NCBI RefSeq assembly: GCF_042663885.1
Contig: NZ_JBHSXV010000001.1
Reading direction: 5' to 3' (one strand)
Source of the DNA: Aquipuribacter hungaricus
GTDB lineage: Bacteria > Actinomycetota > Actinomycetes > Actinomycetales > JBBAYJ01
DNA: 64,000 bases
The notes beneath the pieces were generated by a model, which did no database searches, had not been told where the DNA came from, and saw only the letters and a list, made by a program, of their open reading frames with translations. Positions 1 through 8,994 of the stretch are shown here, piece after piece. Position 1 is the first letter of the stretch, and each line of letters starts with the position of its first letter. The position numbers and the translations under genes were made by a program.

Positions 1-328
1 CGAGGAGCAGGGCCTGCTGGTGGCCGACCGCAGCGCCGGCGGTCAGCGCCGGTACCTGCCGGAGGCCGTCGACCGGGTGCGGTTCATCCAGAACCTCTAC
101 GCCGCGGGCCTCGGCAGCAAGGCCGTCGTGCGGATCCTGCCCTGCATGGAGGACGGCGTCCTCACCGACGAGATGCACGAGCGGCTGCTGGCGGAGCGCG
201 CCCGGGTGCAGGAGCAGCTGGACGAGCTGACCACGACGCGCGACAAGCTGGACGACGTCATCCGGCTCGGGCAGGCGCACCGCGACGGGCCGGGCGGGCC
301 CGTGGGGCGGTGCGCCCCCGACGCCTGA
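1..328 (+). CDS. MerR-family transcriptional regulator, 5' truncated by the window edge
   Basis: The reading frame is open from the first bases and ends at TGA 326-328. The visible protein begins with the end of the winged helix (GLLVADRSAGGQRRY is the usual MerR wing before the RxY motif). It continues with helices that include a run of charged residues (MHERLLAERARVQEQLDEL), typical of the MerR dimerisation coiled coil. No cysteine cluster is seen near the C-terminus, so it is more likely a small-molecule or redox type than a metal sensor; the effector is unknown. The N-terminal helix-turn-helix lies outside the window. Confidence 0.8.
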   Translation, partial: EEQGLLVADRSAGGQRRYLPEAVDRVRFIQNLYAAGLGSKAVVRILPCMEDGVLTDEMHERLLAERARVQEQLDELTTTRDKLDDVIRLGQAHRDGPGGPVGRCAPDA

Positions 329-444
329 CCGCCTGCGCCTGTGGCCGGACGAGCGGGAGGAGCCGTACGCGCTGTTCCGCACACCCGTCGGTGCGGGGCC
401 GGTGGCCCTGGTCCCCTGACCCGCGGCCCGTCCGCGCCCCCGTC

Positions 445-1025
445 TCAGGGGTGCCAGTAGCCGACCGCGCAGAGCAGCCGGGTCTCGTCGTCCGCGCCCG
501 CGGGGGGCTCGACGGCCGGGGGGAACACGCCCCACTCACGCCACTGCTCCGCGTTCGGCAGGACGTGCTCCTCCAGGCCCGCGACGACCTCGGGCGGCAG
601 GGAGAAGGGCAGGTCCAGGTGCTCGGCGATGAGCCACGCCTGGAAGGCCCGGTAGGTCGCGAGGTGGGCGAGGCCCTCGGCCGCGGGGTAGTCGCCGTAG
701 CTGAACCGGACGACCGTCCCGGGTGCGACGCCCCCGCGCACGGCCGCCGTGGCCGCGTCGTTCAGCGCGTCGTAGGCGCCGACCGGGTCGTCGCCCAGCA
801 GGTCGGCCCCGCGCAGGTCGTCGCCGTCGGCGGCCGACCGGCCTTCGAGGACGCGCGGGACCCAGGCCTCGTCGTAGGCGTGGGAGGCGAGGACGTCGCG
901 GGGGTGGGGTCAGGCGTCTGGCTCCACTCCTGCGGCACGGGCCGGTCCAGGTCGGCGGGGGCGACCCGGTCGACGACGCTGCGCAGGGCACGGTCGGAGG
1001 CGAGGAAGAGCTCGTCGGTCTGCAT
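445..1025 (-). pseudogene. TIGR03086/DinB-like metal-binding protein, single-base frameshift
   Basis: Two frames together give a protein of about 193 aa. It starts MQTDELFLASDRALRSVVDR and ends with VGYWHP at TGA 445-447. It resembles the TIGR03083/TIGR03086 maleylpyruvate-isomerase-N-like family, four-helix DinB-fold proteins that use mycothiol or bind metal. The frame changes near 903-912, in a C-rich run: one additional C after PDPTP would restore RDVLASHAYDEAW. The change is a one-base loss in a homopolymer, so it may be a sequencing or assembly error and the gene may be intact in the organism. It is divergent from the SDR gene at 1100, with 74 bp between starts. Confidence 0.6.
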
Positions 1026-1099
1026 GCGGGGACCGTAGGAGCGGCCACCGACACCCCGGCCCCGGAACAGCCGGGCCGCTCCCCGCGCTGGCACCCGGC

Positions 1100-2266
1100 G
1101 TGACAGCCACCAGCACCTCCGCCGCCCGCCCCGACGACCTGGGGGCCTCCTGGCCCGGCGACCCCGGGACCGACCGGGCGCCCACGCCGGTCCGCACGCC
1201 GCCCGAGGGTGCGCACGCCCTCGTCGTGGGGGCCACGGGCATCACGGGGTCCGCCCTGGTGCGGCAGCTCGTCGAGGCGGGGTGGCGCACCACCGGCCTG
1301 TCCCGCCGGCCGCCCGCCGACGACCGCGCCGCGCACGTCGCCGCCGACCTGACGTCGCGGGCGTCGCTCGAGCAGGCGCTGGCCGGACTGCGGCCCACGC
1401 ACGTCTTCGTCGGCGCCTGGTCCCGGCAGGAGACCGAGGCCGACAACATCCGCGTCAACGGCGGCATGGTCCGGGACCTGCTCGCCGTCCTCGGCCCGCA
1501 GGGCTCGCTGCGGCACGTCGCGCTCGTCACCGGCCTCAAGCACTACCTGGGCCCGTTCGAGGCCTACGGCAAGGGCGAGATGCCGGACACCCCGTTCCTC
1601 GAGGACGCCGCCCGGCTCGCCGTCGACAACTTCTACTACGCGCAGGAGGACGAGCTGTTCTCCGCCGCCGCCGCGCACGGGTTCACGTGGAGCGTGCACC
1701 GCTCGCACACCGTCCTGGGCCACGCCGTCGGCAACGCCATGAACCTGGCCGCGACCCTCGCCGCGTACGCCGGCATCCAGCGACGCCTGGGCCGGCCGTT
1801 CGTCTTCCCGGGCTCGCGCGCGCAGTGGGACGGCATCGTCGACCTCACCGACGCCGACCTGCTGGCCGACCACCAGCTCTGGGCGGCGACCACGCCGGCG
1901 GCCGCCGACGCGGCGTTCAACGTGGTCGACGGGGACGTCGTCCGCTGGCGCCGGCTGTGGCCGCGGCTCGCCGAGCACCTGGGGGTGGAGCCGCAGGGGC
2001 CCGGGGACGACCCGCTGCCGCTGGAGCAGCAGATGGCCGGTGCCGAGCAGGTCTGGGCCGAGCTCGTCGCCGAGCAGGGTCTGGGCGAGCCCGACCTGTC
2101 GCGGGTCGCCTCGTGGTGGCACACCGACGCCGACCTCGGCCGCCCCATGGAGGTCGTCGCCGACATGACCCGCAGCCGGCTGCTCGGCTGGACCGGCTGG
2201 GTGAGCACCGAGCGGGCCCTGCTGCGCCAGGTCGACGCCTACCGCGCGGAGCGCCTCGTCCCCTAG
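1100..2266 (+). CDS. SDR family oxidoreductase, PRISE (progesterone 5-beta-reductase/iridoid synthase)-like
   Basis: The 388-aa protein has an N-terminal Rossmann nucleotide motif (VVGATGITGSAL, near residue 37). It also has the family's KHYLGPFEAYG and FYYAQEDELF stretches; the conserved lysine and the YY-Q segment are catalytic-region hallmarks of atypical SDRs. The middle part (FTWSVHRSHTVLGHAVGNAMNL) is characteristic of bacterial PRISE-like NAD-dependent epimerases/reductases. It is cytoplasmic and the substrate is unknown. The GTG start lacks an obvious ribosome binding site and the first 35 residues are low-complexity, so a later start is possible. Its stop shares the palindrome CTAG with the stop of the convergent GAF-EAL gene. 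Confidence 0.8.
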   Translation: MTATSTSAARPDDLGASWPGDPGTDRAPTPVRTPPEGAHALVVGATGITGSALVRQLVEAGWRTTGLSRRPPADDRAAHVAADLTSRASLEQALAGLRPTHVFVGAWSRQETEADNIRVNGGMVRDLLAVLGPQGSLRHVALVTGLKHYLGPFEAYGKGEMPDTPFLEDAARLAVDNFYYAQEDELFSAAAAHGFTWSVHRSHTVLGHAVGNAMNLAATLAAYAGIQRRLGRPFVFPGSRAQWDGIVDLTDADLLADHQLWAATTPAAADAAFNVVDGDVVRWRRLWPRLAEHLGVEPQGPGDDPLPLEQQMAGAEQVWAELVAEQGLGEPDLSRVASWWHTDADLGRPMEVVADMTRSRLLGWTGWVSTERALLRQVDAYRAERLVP

Positions 2267-3666
2267 GTGCCCAGGCGCCGCAGCAGGTCGCGGAGCCCGG
2301 CGGGGGGCGCCGCGGCGCCGAAGTACCAGCCCTGGGCGTGGTCGCACCCGGCGGCCGCGAGGTGGTCGCGCAGCCCCTCGGTCTCCACCCCCTCCGCCGT
2401 GACCGACAGGCCCAGGGCGTGCGCCATCCCCACCGTGGCGTCGACCACCGTGGCGGCCCGCGGGTCGGTGAGCACCGCGCCCGCGATCCCCCGGTCGATC
2501 TTGAGGGCGTCGACCGGGAGGTCGAGGACGCGGGCCAGGTTGCTCCAGCCGACCCCGAAGTCGTCGACGACGACGTGCACCCCGAGCGCCGCGACGGTCG
2601 CGAGCTCGGCGCGGGCCAGCGCCGGGTCGGCCAGCTCGGTGGTCTCCGTCAGCTCCAGCGTCAGCCGCGGCCCGGCGAGGTCGTGGCGCTCCAGGGCGTC
2701 GAGCACGTCCCGGGCCAGGCCGGGGCGGGCCAGCTGGCCGCCCGCGACGTTGACCGCCACCCCGCCGGGCAGCTCCAGGCCCTGCGCGCCCAGCCGGACG
2801 AGCTGGGCGCAGGCGGTGTCCAGGACGTGGCGGGCGACCGGCACGACCATGGCCGTCGTCTCCAGGGCGGCCATGAACGACAGCGGCGGCAGCGTGCCCA
2901 GCCCTGGGTGCTGCCAGCGCAGCAGGGCCTCCAGCTGGTGCGGGCGGCCGGTCCGCAGGTCGACCACCGGCTGGTACCAGGGGACGAGCTCGCCGTGCTC
3001 GAGCGCCTGGCGCAGCCGCTCGGGGCGGCGGGCGTCCTCGCGGACGTCCGGGCCCAGCAGCCCGTCGAACCGGTCGCGCCGGCTCTGCTCGAGCAGCGCG
3101 ACCACCTGGGTCGCCAGCGCGACCATCGACGCCACCTCGGCCTCGCCGAACCGTCGCTCCCGACGGTCCAGCACGCACAGCGTCCCCAGCGGCAGGCCGT
3201 CCCGCCCGACCAGTGGCACCCCCAGGTACCCGCGGATCTCCGGGCCCCCGGTGACGAGGGGGTTCTCGCGGAACCGCGGGTCCGTCCGGGCGTCCGCCAC
3301 GAGCAGGACCCGCGCGTCGGCGACCACCTCCGAGCACAGCGACAGCTCGCGAGGGGTCTCGGTCAGGTGCAGGCCCAGGCTGGACTTGAACCACTGCCTC
3401 GCGGAGTCCACGAGGGTGACAGCCGCCATCGGCGTGCCGCAGACCTGCGCCGCCAGGGCGGTGACGATGTCGTACGCGGCCTCGGGAGGCGTGTCGAGGA
3501 CCCCGTAGGAGCGCAGCGAGTCCAGCCGGTCCTGCTCCATCGCGTGGCCCCGGACGCCGGGCGGCGGCTCGCCCCAGGCGTCCTCCGCGTCCCTCGCCGA
3601 CGACTGTCGGACGGTGGGGGTGCTGTCGTGCTCCACGTGGTCCCCGGTGCAGGCGGTGCCTGCCAC
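2263..3666 (-). CDS. GAF-EAL domain protein, probable cyclic-di-GMP phosphodiesterase
   Basis: From the outermost GTG the protein is 467 aa. Residues about 50-190 form a GAF domain (SYGVLDTPPEAAYD, then SLCSEVV and FRENPLV, as in GAF domains preceding GGDEF/EAL). Residues about 205-455 form an EAL domain. Catalytic features are largely kept: EALLRW (the EAL signature), VNVAGGQL (metal-binding Asn), ELTETTE, VVDDFGVGW, LKIDRG and AEGVET with a QGWYFG end. Hydrolysis of c-di-GMP is therefore likely. There is no GGDEF domain and no membrane segment. The start is uncertain: a GTG at 3633 has a nearby GGGGA, and an ATG at 3540 directly precedes the GAF domain. It is divergent from the GAF-ANTAR gene, so the two may share signalling control. 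Confidence 0.85.
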   Translation of the reverse strand: MAGTACTGDHVEHDSTPTVRQSSARDAEDAWGEPPPGVRGHAMEQDRLDSLRSYGVLDTPPEAAYDIVTALAAQVCGTPMAAVTLVDSARQWFKSSLGLHLTETPRELSLCSEVVADARVLLVADARTDPRFRENPLVTGGPEIRGYLGVPLVGRDGLPLGTLCVLDRRERRFGEAEVASMVALATQVVALLEQSRRDRFDGLLGPDVREDARRPERLRQALEHGELVPWYQPVVDLRTGRPHQLEALLRWQHPGLGTLPPLSFMAALETTAMVVPVARHVLDTACAQLVRLGAQGLELPGGVAVNVAGGQLARPGLARDVLDALERHDLAGPRLTLELTETTELADPALARAELATVAALGVHVVVDDFGVGWSNLARVLDLPVDALKIDRGIAGAVLTDPRAATVVDATVGMAHALGLSVTAEGVETEGLRDHLAAAGCDHAQGWYFGAAAPPAGLRDLLRRLGT

Positions 3667-3771
3667 CCTGGTCTGTCAAGGTCGGCCCCGGCGCGTCCTC
3701 ACCGTAGCGGTCTACCGTGCGCACAGGGGGTGCCGACGGGTGCCGTGCCCGCCGCGCCGGAGGGGGACCGC

Positions 3772-4800
3772 ATGGGGCTCGAGCACCGCGGGCGGCCGTC
3801 CGTCGCCGACACGGGGGGCTCCGACGGGCGGGACGAGCTGGCGGCGCAGTTCAGCAGCTTCGCCCGGACCGTCCAGCAGCGGCAGGACCCGCACGAGACG
3901 CTGGTCGAGATCGTCCGGGCCGCGGTGCAGCTGGTCCCCGGCTGCGACGAGGGCTCCATCAGCGTGGTGCTCGGACGCCGCCGCGTCTTCTCCGACGCGG
4001 CGTCGGGCGAGCTGCCGCGCGTGGTCGACGCCCTCCAGGAGGGGCTCGGGGAAGGCCCCTGCCTGGACTCGGCGTACCAGCACACGACGGTGCGCGTGCC
4101 CGACATGGCGCGCGAGCAGCGCTGGCCGCGGTTCAGCACCGCCGCCGCCGAGGCGGGCGCGCTCGGCATGATGTCGTTCCAGCTCTACGTGGACGGTGAC
4201 GACCTGGGTGCGCTCAACCTGTTCTCCCGCCGGGCGGGCGCCTTCACCGACGAGTCCGAGCACGTCGGGCTCATGTTCGCCGCCCACGCGGGGGTCGCCT
4301 ACGCGGCGGCCCGGCAGCGCGCCTCGCTGCGGCGGGAGGTGGAGACGCGCCACGTCATCGGGCAGGCGCAGGGGATCCTCATGGAGCGGCACAGGGTGAC
4401 GTCGGAGCAGGCGTTCGCGATGCTGGTGCGGGTCAGCCAGCACCGCAACGAGAAGCTCCGCGGGGTGGCGCAGCGGCTCGCGGACAGCGGCCACATCGAC
4501 GACGTGGCCCTGCCCCGCGCCCGGACGTCAGGGCCGTTGCCACCGCGCCCGCCGGCGCGCATGCTCGGCGCCATGGACATGGCGACGTGGTGGGCACAGC
4601 TCCAGCCGGGCTCCCGCGACTGGCTGGCGGCCCACGCCGGCGAGGTGCTCGTCCCGGCCGTGGCCGAGGACGTCGCGCGGGTGGGCGGCACGTCCCCGAC
4701 GTCCGACGGGTCGCCGGTCGAGGACGGGCCCGACGGCCTGTGCCTGACCGACGCCGCGGTCGACTGGGTGGTGGCGGTGGCCGACGGCGAGAGCCCCTGA
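3772..4800 (+). CDS. GAF and ANTAR domain-containing RNA-binding antitermination regulator
   Basis: The 342-aa protein begins at ATG 3772 behind a GGAGGGGG ribosome site. Residues about 40-180 form a GAF sensor domain (GCDEGSISVVL, GPCLDSAYQ, LNLFSRRAGAF). Residues about 188-242 form an ANTAR domain (RHVIGQAQGILMERHRVTSEQAF), which binds dual-hexaloop RNA and prevents termination. About 90 further residues follow with a WAQLQPGSRDWLAAHAGE stretch that I do not recognise. ANTAR proteins with a GAF domain are common in actinomycetes. Targets cannot be told from the sequence; the divergent GAF-EAL gene is a plausible partner but this is only a positional inference. Confidence 0.85.
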   Translation: MGLEHRGRPSVADTGGSDGRDELAAQFSSFARTVQQRQDPHETLVEIVRAAVQLVPGCDEGSISVVLGRRRVFSDAASGELPRVVDALQEGLGEGPCLDSAYQHTTVRVPDMAREQRWPRFSTAAAEAGALGMMSFQLYVDGDDLGALNLFSRRAGAFTDESEHVGLMFAAHAGVAYAAARQRASLRREVETRHVIGQAQGILMERHRVTSEQAFAMLVRVSQHRNEKLRGVAQRLADSGHIDDVALPRARTSGPLPPRPPARMLGAMDMATWWAQLQPGSRDWLAAHAGEVLVPAVAEDVARVGGTSPTSDGSPVEDGPDGLCLTDAAVDWVVAVADGESP

Positions 4801-4891
4801 CCGGGCAGGAGAGCCGGAGGCGTGCGCGCAGCACGGCGAGCCCGGCCGACGGGCGGGCATGCGTGCACCGGCGGGGGGTAGCCGGGAGCCC

Positions 4892-5437
4892 ATGGCCGCC
4901 CCCCGCACCACCGACCGCCCGGCGAGGCTCAGCCCGTCCGACCTGAGCCAGTACCTCCGGACGGGCCGTGACCCCGACCTGCGCCGTCGGCGTGCCGTGG
5001 TCGGTCTGTCGCTGCTGGGCCTGGCGGGCGGGCAGGTCGTGGCGGCGTTCCAGACCGGTCTGCTCCGGCGCCTGCCGGACCCGCCGGGGCCGTTCGACTC
5101 CGACCGCGTCGACTCCTCCGACTACGCCTACCGGCGGCTGCAGACCGCCGACGGGCTGCTCATGCTCGTCTCGTACGCGGTCACGGCCCTGCTGGCGGGC
5201 ACCGGGGGTCCCGACCGGCCGTCCACCCGGCCGCTGCTGCCGCTGCTGAGCGCCGGCAAGGTCGCCGTCGACGTGGTCACGAGGGTGGTCCTGGCGCGGG
5301 AGGAGTGGCGCGAGAACCGGGCGCTGTGCGCCTACTGCCAGGCCGCGACGGTCGCCTCGGTGGTGTCCCTGCCCCTCGTGCTGCCCGAGGCACGGCGCAG
5401 CCTGGCCGCCCTGCGGGCGCGGACGACCTCGTCCTGA
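4892..5437 (+). CDS. vitamin K epoxide reductase-like membrane protein
   Basis: The protein has about 181 aa with four likely membrane segments. It contains ENRALCAYCQAATVASVVSLPL, which matches the last transmembrane hairpin of VKOR-family proteins with their CxxC quinone-side disulfide (CAYC). The second cysteine pair of full VKORs is absent, so this is a reduced family member of uncertain activity. The ATG at 4892 has GGGAG five bases upstream and is preferred to the ATG at 4859. The following DUF808 gene is on the same strand. Confidence 0.65.
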   Translation: MAAPRTTDRPARLSPSDLSQYLRTGRDPDLRRRRAVVGLSLLGLAGGQVVAAFQTGLLRRLPDPPGPFDSDRVDSSDYAYRRLQTADGLLMLVSYAVTALLAGTGGPDRPSTRPLLPLLSAGKVAVDVVTRVVLAREEWRENRALCAYCQAATVASVVSLPLVLPEARRSLAALRARTTSS

Positions 5438-5573
5438 CTTCCCCCGCCCCTTACCCTCGGCCCGTGGACAGGTGGCCCAGCGGGGCAGCGACGACAGCGG
5501 CAGCGGGCACCACGGACGACGCACGTGGCGCGGTGCCCCGCGGTCGCGCGGCGACCCCGGCGGGGCGGTCCTG

Positions 5574-6530
5574 ATGCCGGGCGGACTGGCGGCGCTGCTC
5601 GACGACATCGCCGTGCTCGCCAAGCTCGCGGCGGCCTCGGTGGACGACGTCGGGGCGGCCGCGGGGCGCGCGAGCGCGAAGGCCGCCGGCGTCGTCATCG
5701 ACGACACGGCCGTGACGCCGCGCTACGTGCACGGCTTCACGCCCAACCGCGAGCTGCCCATCGTGCGCAAGATCGCCGTGGGTTCCCTGCGCAACAAAGT
5801 CCTGTTCATCCTCCCGGCGGCCCTGCTGCTCAGCCAGTTCCTCCCGTGGCTGCTCACGCCGATCCTCATGCTGGGCGGCACGTACCTGGCCTTCGAGGGC
5901 GCCGAGAAGGTCTACGAGGTGCTGACCGGGCACTCCAAGGTCAAGGAGGAGGAGGCCCTGCCCGCCGGCGCGCAGGGCGAGGACCAGGAGCGGGCCATGG
6001 TGCGCGGCGCCACCCGCACCGACTTCATCCTGTCCGCCGAGATCATGGTCATCGCCCTCAACGAGGTCGCCGACGAGCCCCTGCTGTCGCGCGCGATCAT
6101 CCTGCTCGTGGTGGCCATCGGGATCACCGTGCTCGTCTACGGCGTGGTCGGCCTCATCGTGAAGATGGACGACATCGGCCTCCGGCTGGCCCAGACGCGC
6201 AACGGGGCGGTCGCCACGGCCGGACGGCTGCTGGTCACTGGCATGCCCAAGGTGCTGTCCGTGCTGTCCACGGTCGGCATCGTCGCCATGCTCTGGGTCG
6301 GCGGGCACATCCTGCTCGTCGGCGTCGACGAGCTCGGCTGGCACCAGCCGTACGACCTCGTCCACACCCTTGAGGAGGCCGTGCACGGCGTGCCCGCGGT
6401 CGGCGGCGTGCTCGCGTGGCTCGCCAACACCCTCGCCTCGGCCGTGGTCGGCCTCGCGGTCGGCGCGGTCGTCGTGGCCCTCATGCACCTGCGGCCGAAG
6501 AAGGCCGGGGCCGAGGCCCACCACGCCTGA
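5574..6530 (+). CDS. DUF808 (YedI-like) inner-membrane protein
   Basis: The 318-aa protein has the DUF808 start (MPGGLAALLDDIAVLAKLAAASVDDV) and the family core: a TPNRELPIVRKIAVGSLRNK motif, LGGTYLAFEGAEKVYE and RTDFILSAEIMVIAL. Six to seven hydrophobic segments are visible. The function of the family is not established. It is transcribed in the same direction as the VKOR-like gene, but 136 bp apart, so they need not be one operon. Confidence 0.85.
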   Translation: MPGGLAALLDDIAVLAKLAAASVDDVGAAAGRASAKAAGVVIDDTAVTPRYVHGFTPNRELPIVRKIAVGSLRNKVLFILPAALLLSQFLPWLLTPILMLGGTYLAFEGAEKVYEVLTGHSKVKEEEALPAGAQGEDQERAMVRGATRTDFILSAEIMVIALNEVADEPLLSRAIILLVVAIGITVLVYGVVGLIVKMDDIGLRLAQTRNGAVATAGRLLVTGMPKVLSVLSTVGIVAMLWVGGHILLVGVDELGWHQPYDLVHTLEEAVHGVPAVGGVLAWLANTLASAVVGLAVGAVVVALMHLRPKKAGAEAHHA

Positions 6531-6639
6531 CGGGGCGTGGCGCGACCGTCCGGCCCTCGGGTCGGACGCCGCGCCCCCGGTTCCGGGCAACCGCGCCTGA
6601 GGCACGCGCGACCGGCAGGCCGCACGGCGCCCCCGAGGG

Positions 6640-6855
6640 TCAGAGGGTCGCGGACCTGCCCTCGCCGGACCCCTTGACGGACACCCGGCGCACCCGCCGC
6701 CAGTTGACGGCCATGGGGGCCTTGATGCCCTGCTCGACCGTGGCGCCCTTGCTGGACATCAGGTCGGCCACCCGCTCGAGCGCGGCCCCCGGCTCGTCCT
6801 CGACCCGGATCGTCACGGCGTCGTCGTCGTCGAACCTCACGAGCAGATCGGTCAT
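6640..6855 (-). CDS. small hypothetical protein
   Basis: A 71-aa acidic-then-basic protein (MTDLLVRFDDDDAVTIRVEDEPG ... NWRRVRRVSVKGSGEG). It reads like a compact alpha/beta protein with an N-terminal beta strand pair. Third codon positions are strongly G/C, as in real neighbours. I do not recognise a family. It lies downstream of, and on the same strand as, the GH25 gene. Confidence 0.5.
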   Translation of the reverse strand: MTDLLVRFDDDDAVTIRVEDEPGAALERVADLMSSKGATVEQGIKAPMAVNWRRVRRVSVKGSGEGRSATL

Positions 6856-6908
6856 GGCCCCAACGTACGGCCCGCAGGGGCCGAGGAGGAGCGGGAGCAG
6901 CCGGCCGG

Positions 6909-7637
6909 CTACCTGGCCGCGAGGTCGTCCAGGCGGGCGGCGTTGACGTCGACGCGGCCGTCGATGCCGTCCACGCGGCCCATCCAGTGGAACTGCCACA
7001 CCGTCCAGTCCCGGTCGGGGCGCCCCAGGTGGCTGACGAGCCAGCGCGGCCGCTCCGAGCGGTCCAGCACGGTGTAGCGCCCCTCCCAGTCCTCGCCGAC
7101 GTACAGGAGGACGTCGCGACCCCAGGCTGCCTCGACCTCCGACAGGAAGGCGTCGAGCTCGGCGTGGACGTCCTCGGTGCTCGGGCGGCGGCTGCAGTTG
7201 CCCCCCAGCTCGAGGTCCACCGCGGGCGGCAGGGCGGTGGGCTCGGGCGGGGCGGTGCGCAGGAAGTTCTCGGCCTGCTCCAGGCCGGGCCGGCACAGGG
7301 TGAAGAAGTGGTACGCGCCGCGCTGCAGGCCGGCCTCCCCGGCGCCGTCCCAGTTCTCGGCGAAGCGGGCGTCGACGAAGGTCTCCCCCTCGCTCGCCTT
7401 GATGTAGGCGAAGGCGAGGCCGTCCTCGTCGGCGGCCACGGCCGGCCAGTCGACGGCGCCCTGGTGGTTGCTGACGTCCAGGCCGTAGGCCTCGTCCGCG
7501 CGCAGGGACGGACGGTCGTGCGGGTACCAGAGGTACCACCAGCCCGCCGCCGCGGTCAGCGCCACGAGGACGACCAGGGGCGGTACCAGCCACAGGCGTG
7601 CGCGACGCGACCTCGTCCGACCCCCTGACGACCCCAC
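6909..7637 (-). CDS. GH25 family lysozyme (N-acetylmuramidase), membrane-anchored
   Basis: The 242-aa protein has an arginine-rich N-terminus and one signal-anchor helix (LWLVPPLVVLVALTAAAGWW), then a GH25 domain. Family motifs are present: GLDVSNHQG with the catalytic-site Asp, FAYIKASEG, RGAYHFF, PAVDLEL with the expected acidic residues, VWQFHW and a C-terminal VDVNAA. It would cleave the beta-1,4 bond of peptidoglycan outside the membrane. There is no cell-wall-binding repeat, so it is a single-domain cell-surface enzyme. The start is GTG at 7635-7637. Confidence 0.85.
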   Translation of the reverse strand: MGSSGGRTRSRRARLWLVPPLVVLVALTAAAGWWYLWYPHDRPSLRADEAYGLDVSNHQGAVDWPAVAADEDGLAFAYIKASEGETFVDARFAENWDGAGEAGLQRGAYHFFTLCRPGLEQAENFLRTAPPEPTALPPAVDLELGGNCSRRPSTEDVHAELDAFLSEVEAAWGRDVLLYVGEDWEGRYTVLDRSERPRWLVSHLGRPDRDWTVWQFHWMGRVDGIDGRVDVNAARLDDLAAR

Positions 7638-7692
7638 GCTGGGGAGGCTACGTCACGGGCAGGAGCTCGGACCCGTGGGCTCGCGGCCTCGC

Positions 7693-8832
7693 TCACCGGG
7701 CGGACGGCCCCGGCAGCGCCGTCGACCGGTGGGCAGCACCAGGGACCGTCGGGTCGCCGGGGAAGAAGCGGCGGCCCGCCCAGAGCGAGACGTAGACAAG
7801 GCCGACGAGGACGGGGACCTCGATGAGGGGGCCGACGACCCCGGCCAGGGCCTGGCCCGACGTGGCGCCGAAGGTGCCGATGGCCACGGCGATGGCGAGC
7901 TCGAAGTTGTTGCCGGCCGCGGTGAAGCTGAGCGTCGCGGTCTTCGCGTAACCCAGCCCGACGGCCCGGCCGAGGAGGAACGAGCCGCCGAACATCAGGG
8001 CGAAGTAGGCCAGCAGGGGCAGGGCGATGCGCGCGACGTCCCAGGGCTGGGAGGTGATGGCGTCGCCCTGCAGCGCGAAGATCACGACGATGGTGAACAG
8101 CAGCCCGTAGAGGGCGACCGGCCCGATCTTCGGCAGGAACGTGCCCTCGTACCAGGCACGGCCCCGGGCCCGCTCCCCCAGCGTGCGGGTGAGGTAGCCG
8201 GCCAGCAGCGGGATGCCCAGGAAGACGAGGACGCTGACGACGATGGCGACGACGGAGAAGTCGGCGCTCGTGGTCGGCAGGCCGAGCCAGCCGGGCAGGA
8301 CCTGCAGGTAGAACCAGCCCAGCGCGGCGAAGGCGAGGATCTGGAAGACCGAGTTGATGGCCACGAGGACCGCGGCGGCCTCCCGGTCCCCGCACGACAG
8401 GTCGTTCCAGATAAGGACCATGGCGATGCACCGGGCCAGACCGACGATGATCAGGCCGGTCCGGTACTCGGGGTGGTCGGGCAGCAGGAGCCATGCCAGG
8501 GCGAACATGAGCGCGGGGCCGACCACCCAGTTGAGGACCAGGGACGCGACGAGGAGCGTGCGGTCGCCGGTCACCCGGCGGGTCTCGGTGTAGCGGACCT
8601 TGGCCAGGACCGGGTACATCATCAGCAGCAGGCCGACGGCGACGGGCAGGCTGACCGAGCCCACCTGCACGGCGTTGAGGGCGTCGTCCAGACCGGGGAC
8701 GCCGCGGCCGAGCCCGAGGCCGAGCGCCATGGCCAGGACGATCCACAGCGGCAGGAACCGGTCGAGGGTGGAGAGCCTCGCCAGGACGGGACCGTCGGTG
8801 CGGACGGGCTGCTCGTCGACGACGTCGCTCAC
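7693..8832 (-). CDS. acr3: ACR3-family arsenite efflux transporter
   Basis: The protein of about 379 aa has ten hydrophobic segments of the ACR3/BASS fold. Diagnostic regions are the first helices (FLPLWIVLAMALGLGLGRG), GLARCIAMVLIWNDLSCGD with the conserved cysteine used in As(III) transport, and FTAAGNNFELAIAVAIGTFG. It exports arsenite using the proton gradient. The probable start is GTG 8832; an upstream in-frame ATG at 8943 would put coding sequence over the operators and is unlikely. The gene is divergent from arsR-arsC, with three ArsR-type sites between, so arsenite should derepress both sides. Confidence 0.9.
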   Translation of the reverse strand: MSDVVDEQPVRTDGPVLARLSTLDRFLPLWIVLAMALGLGLGRGVPGLDDALNAVQVGSVSLPVAVGLLLMMYPVLAKVRYTETRRVTGDRTLLVASLVLNWVVGPALMFALAWLLLPDHPEYRTGLIIVGLARCIAMVLIWNDLSCGDREAAAVLVAINSVFQILAFAALGWFYLQVLPGWLGLPTTSADFSVVAIVVSVLVFLGIPLLAGYLTRTLGERARGRAWYEGTFLPKIGPVALYGLLFTIVVIFALQGDAITSQPWDVARIALPLLAYFALMFGGSFLLGRAVGLGYAKTATLSFTAAGNNFELAIAVAIGTFGATSGQALAGVVGPLIEVPVLVGLVYVSLWAGRRFFPGDPTVPGAAHRSTALPGPSAR

Positions 8833-8902
8833 CCGGCGCGCCGGGTGGTCGGGGGTTCGTCCGCCGGGGCGGGTCGCGGTGCGGGGACCATCGGGTGCAC
8901 TC

Positions 8903-8973
8903 CTCGGATCGACGGACGTCGATCCGAGCCTGCCGCCAGACATCGACCGGCGTCAACATAGACAGACGTCGAT
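8903..8973. promoter_or_regulatory. three tandem ArsR-type operator copies between acr3 and arsR
   Basis: Copy 1 (8908-8923) reads ATCGACGGACGTCGAT and lies in a perfect inverted repeat with 12-bp arms (CTCGGATCGACG and its complement, 8903-8928, 2-base centre). Copy 2 (8942-8957) reads ATCGACCGGCGTCAAC. Copy 3 (8958-8973) reads ATAGACAGACGTCGAT. Copies 2 and 3 abut directly, and copy 1 is offset by 34 bp. The position between divergent ars genes makes ArsR binding the natural reading; this is an inference from position and symmetry. Confidence 0.7.
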
Positions 8974-8994
8974 ACCCGGTGCCATGCTCCTCCC

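Noticed and set aside
536..3724. A 1062-codon open frame on the minus strand across the SDR and GAF-EAL genes
   Set aside because: It is Arg/Pro/Gly-rich, lacks motifs and lies antisense or out of frame to recognisable genes; such frames are a by-product of very high GC.
1282..4800. A very long plus-strand frame continuous with the GAF-ANTAR gene
   Set aside because: Only the part from 3772 has domains and a ribosome site; the upstream part is a shadow of the SDR and GAF-EAL genes.
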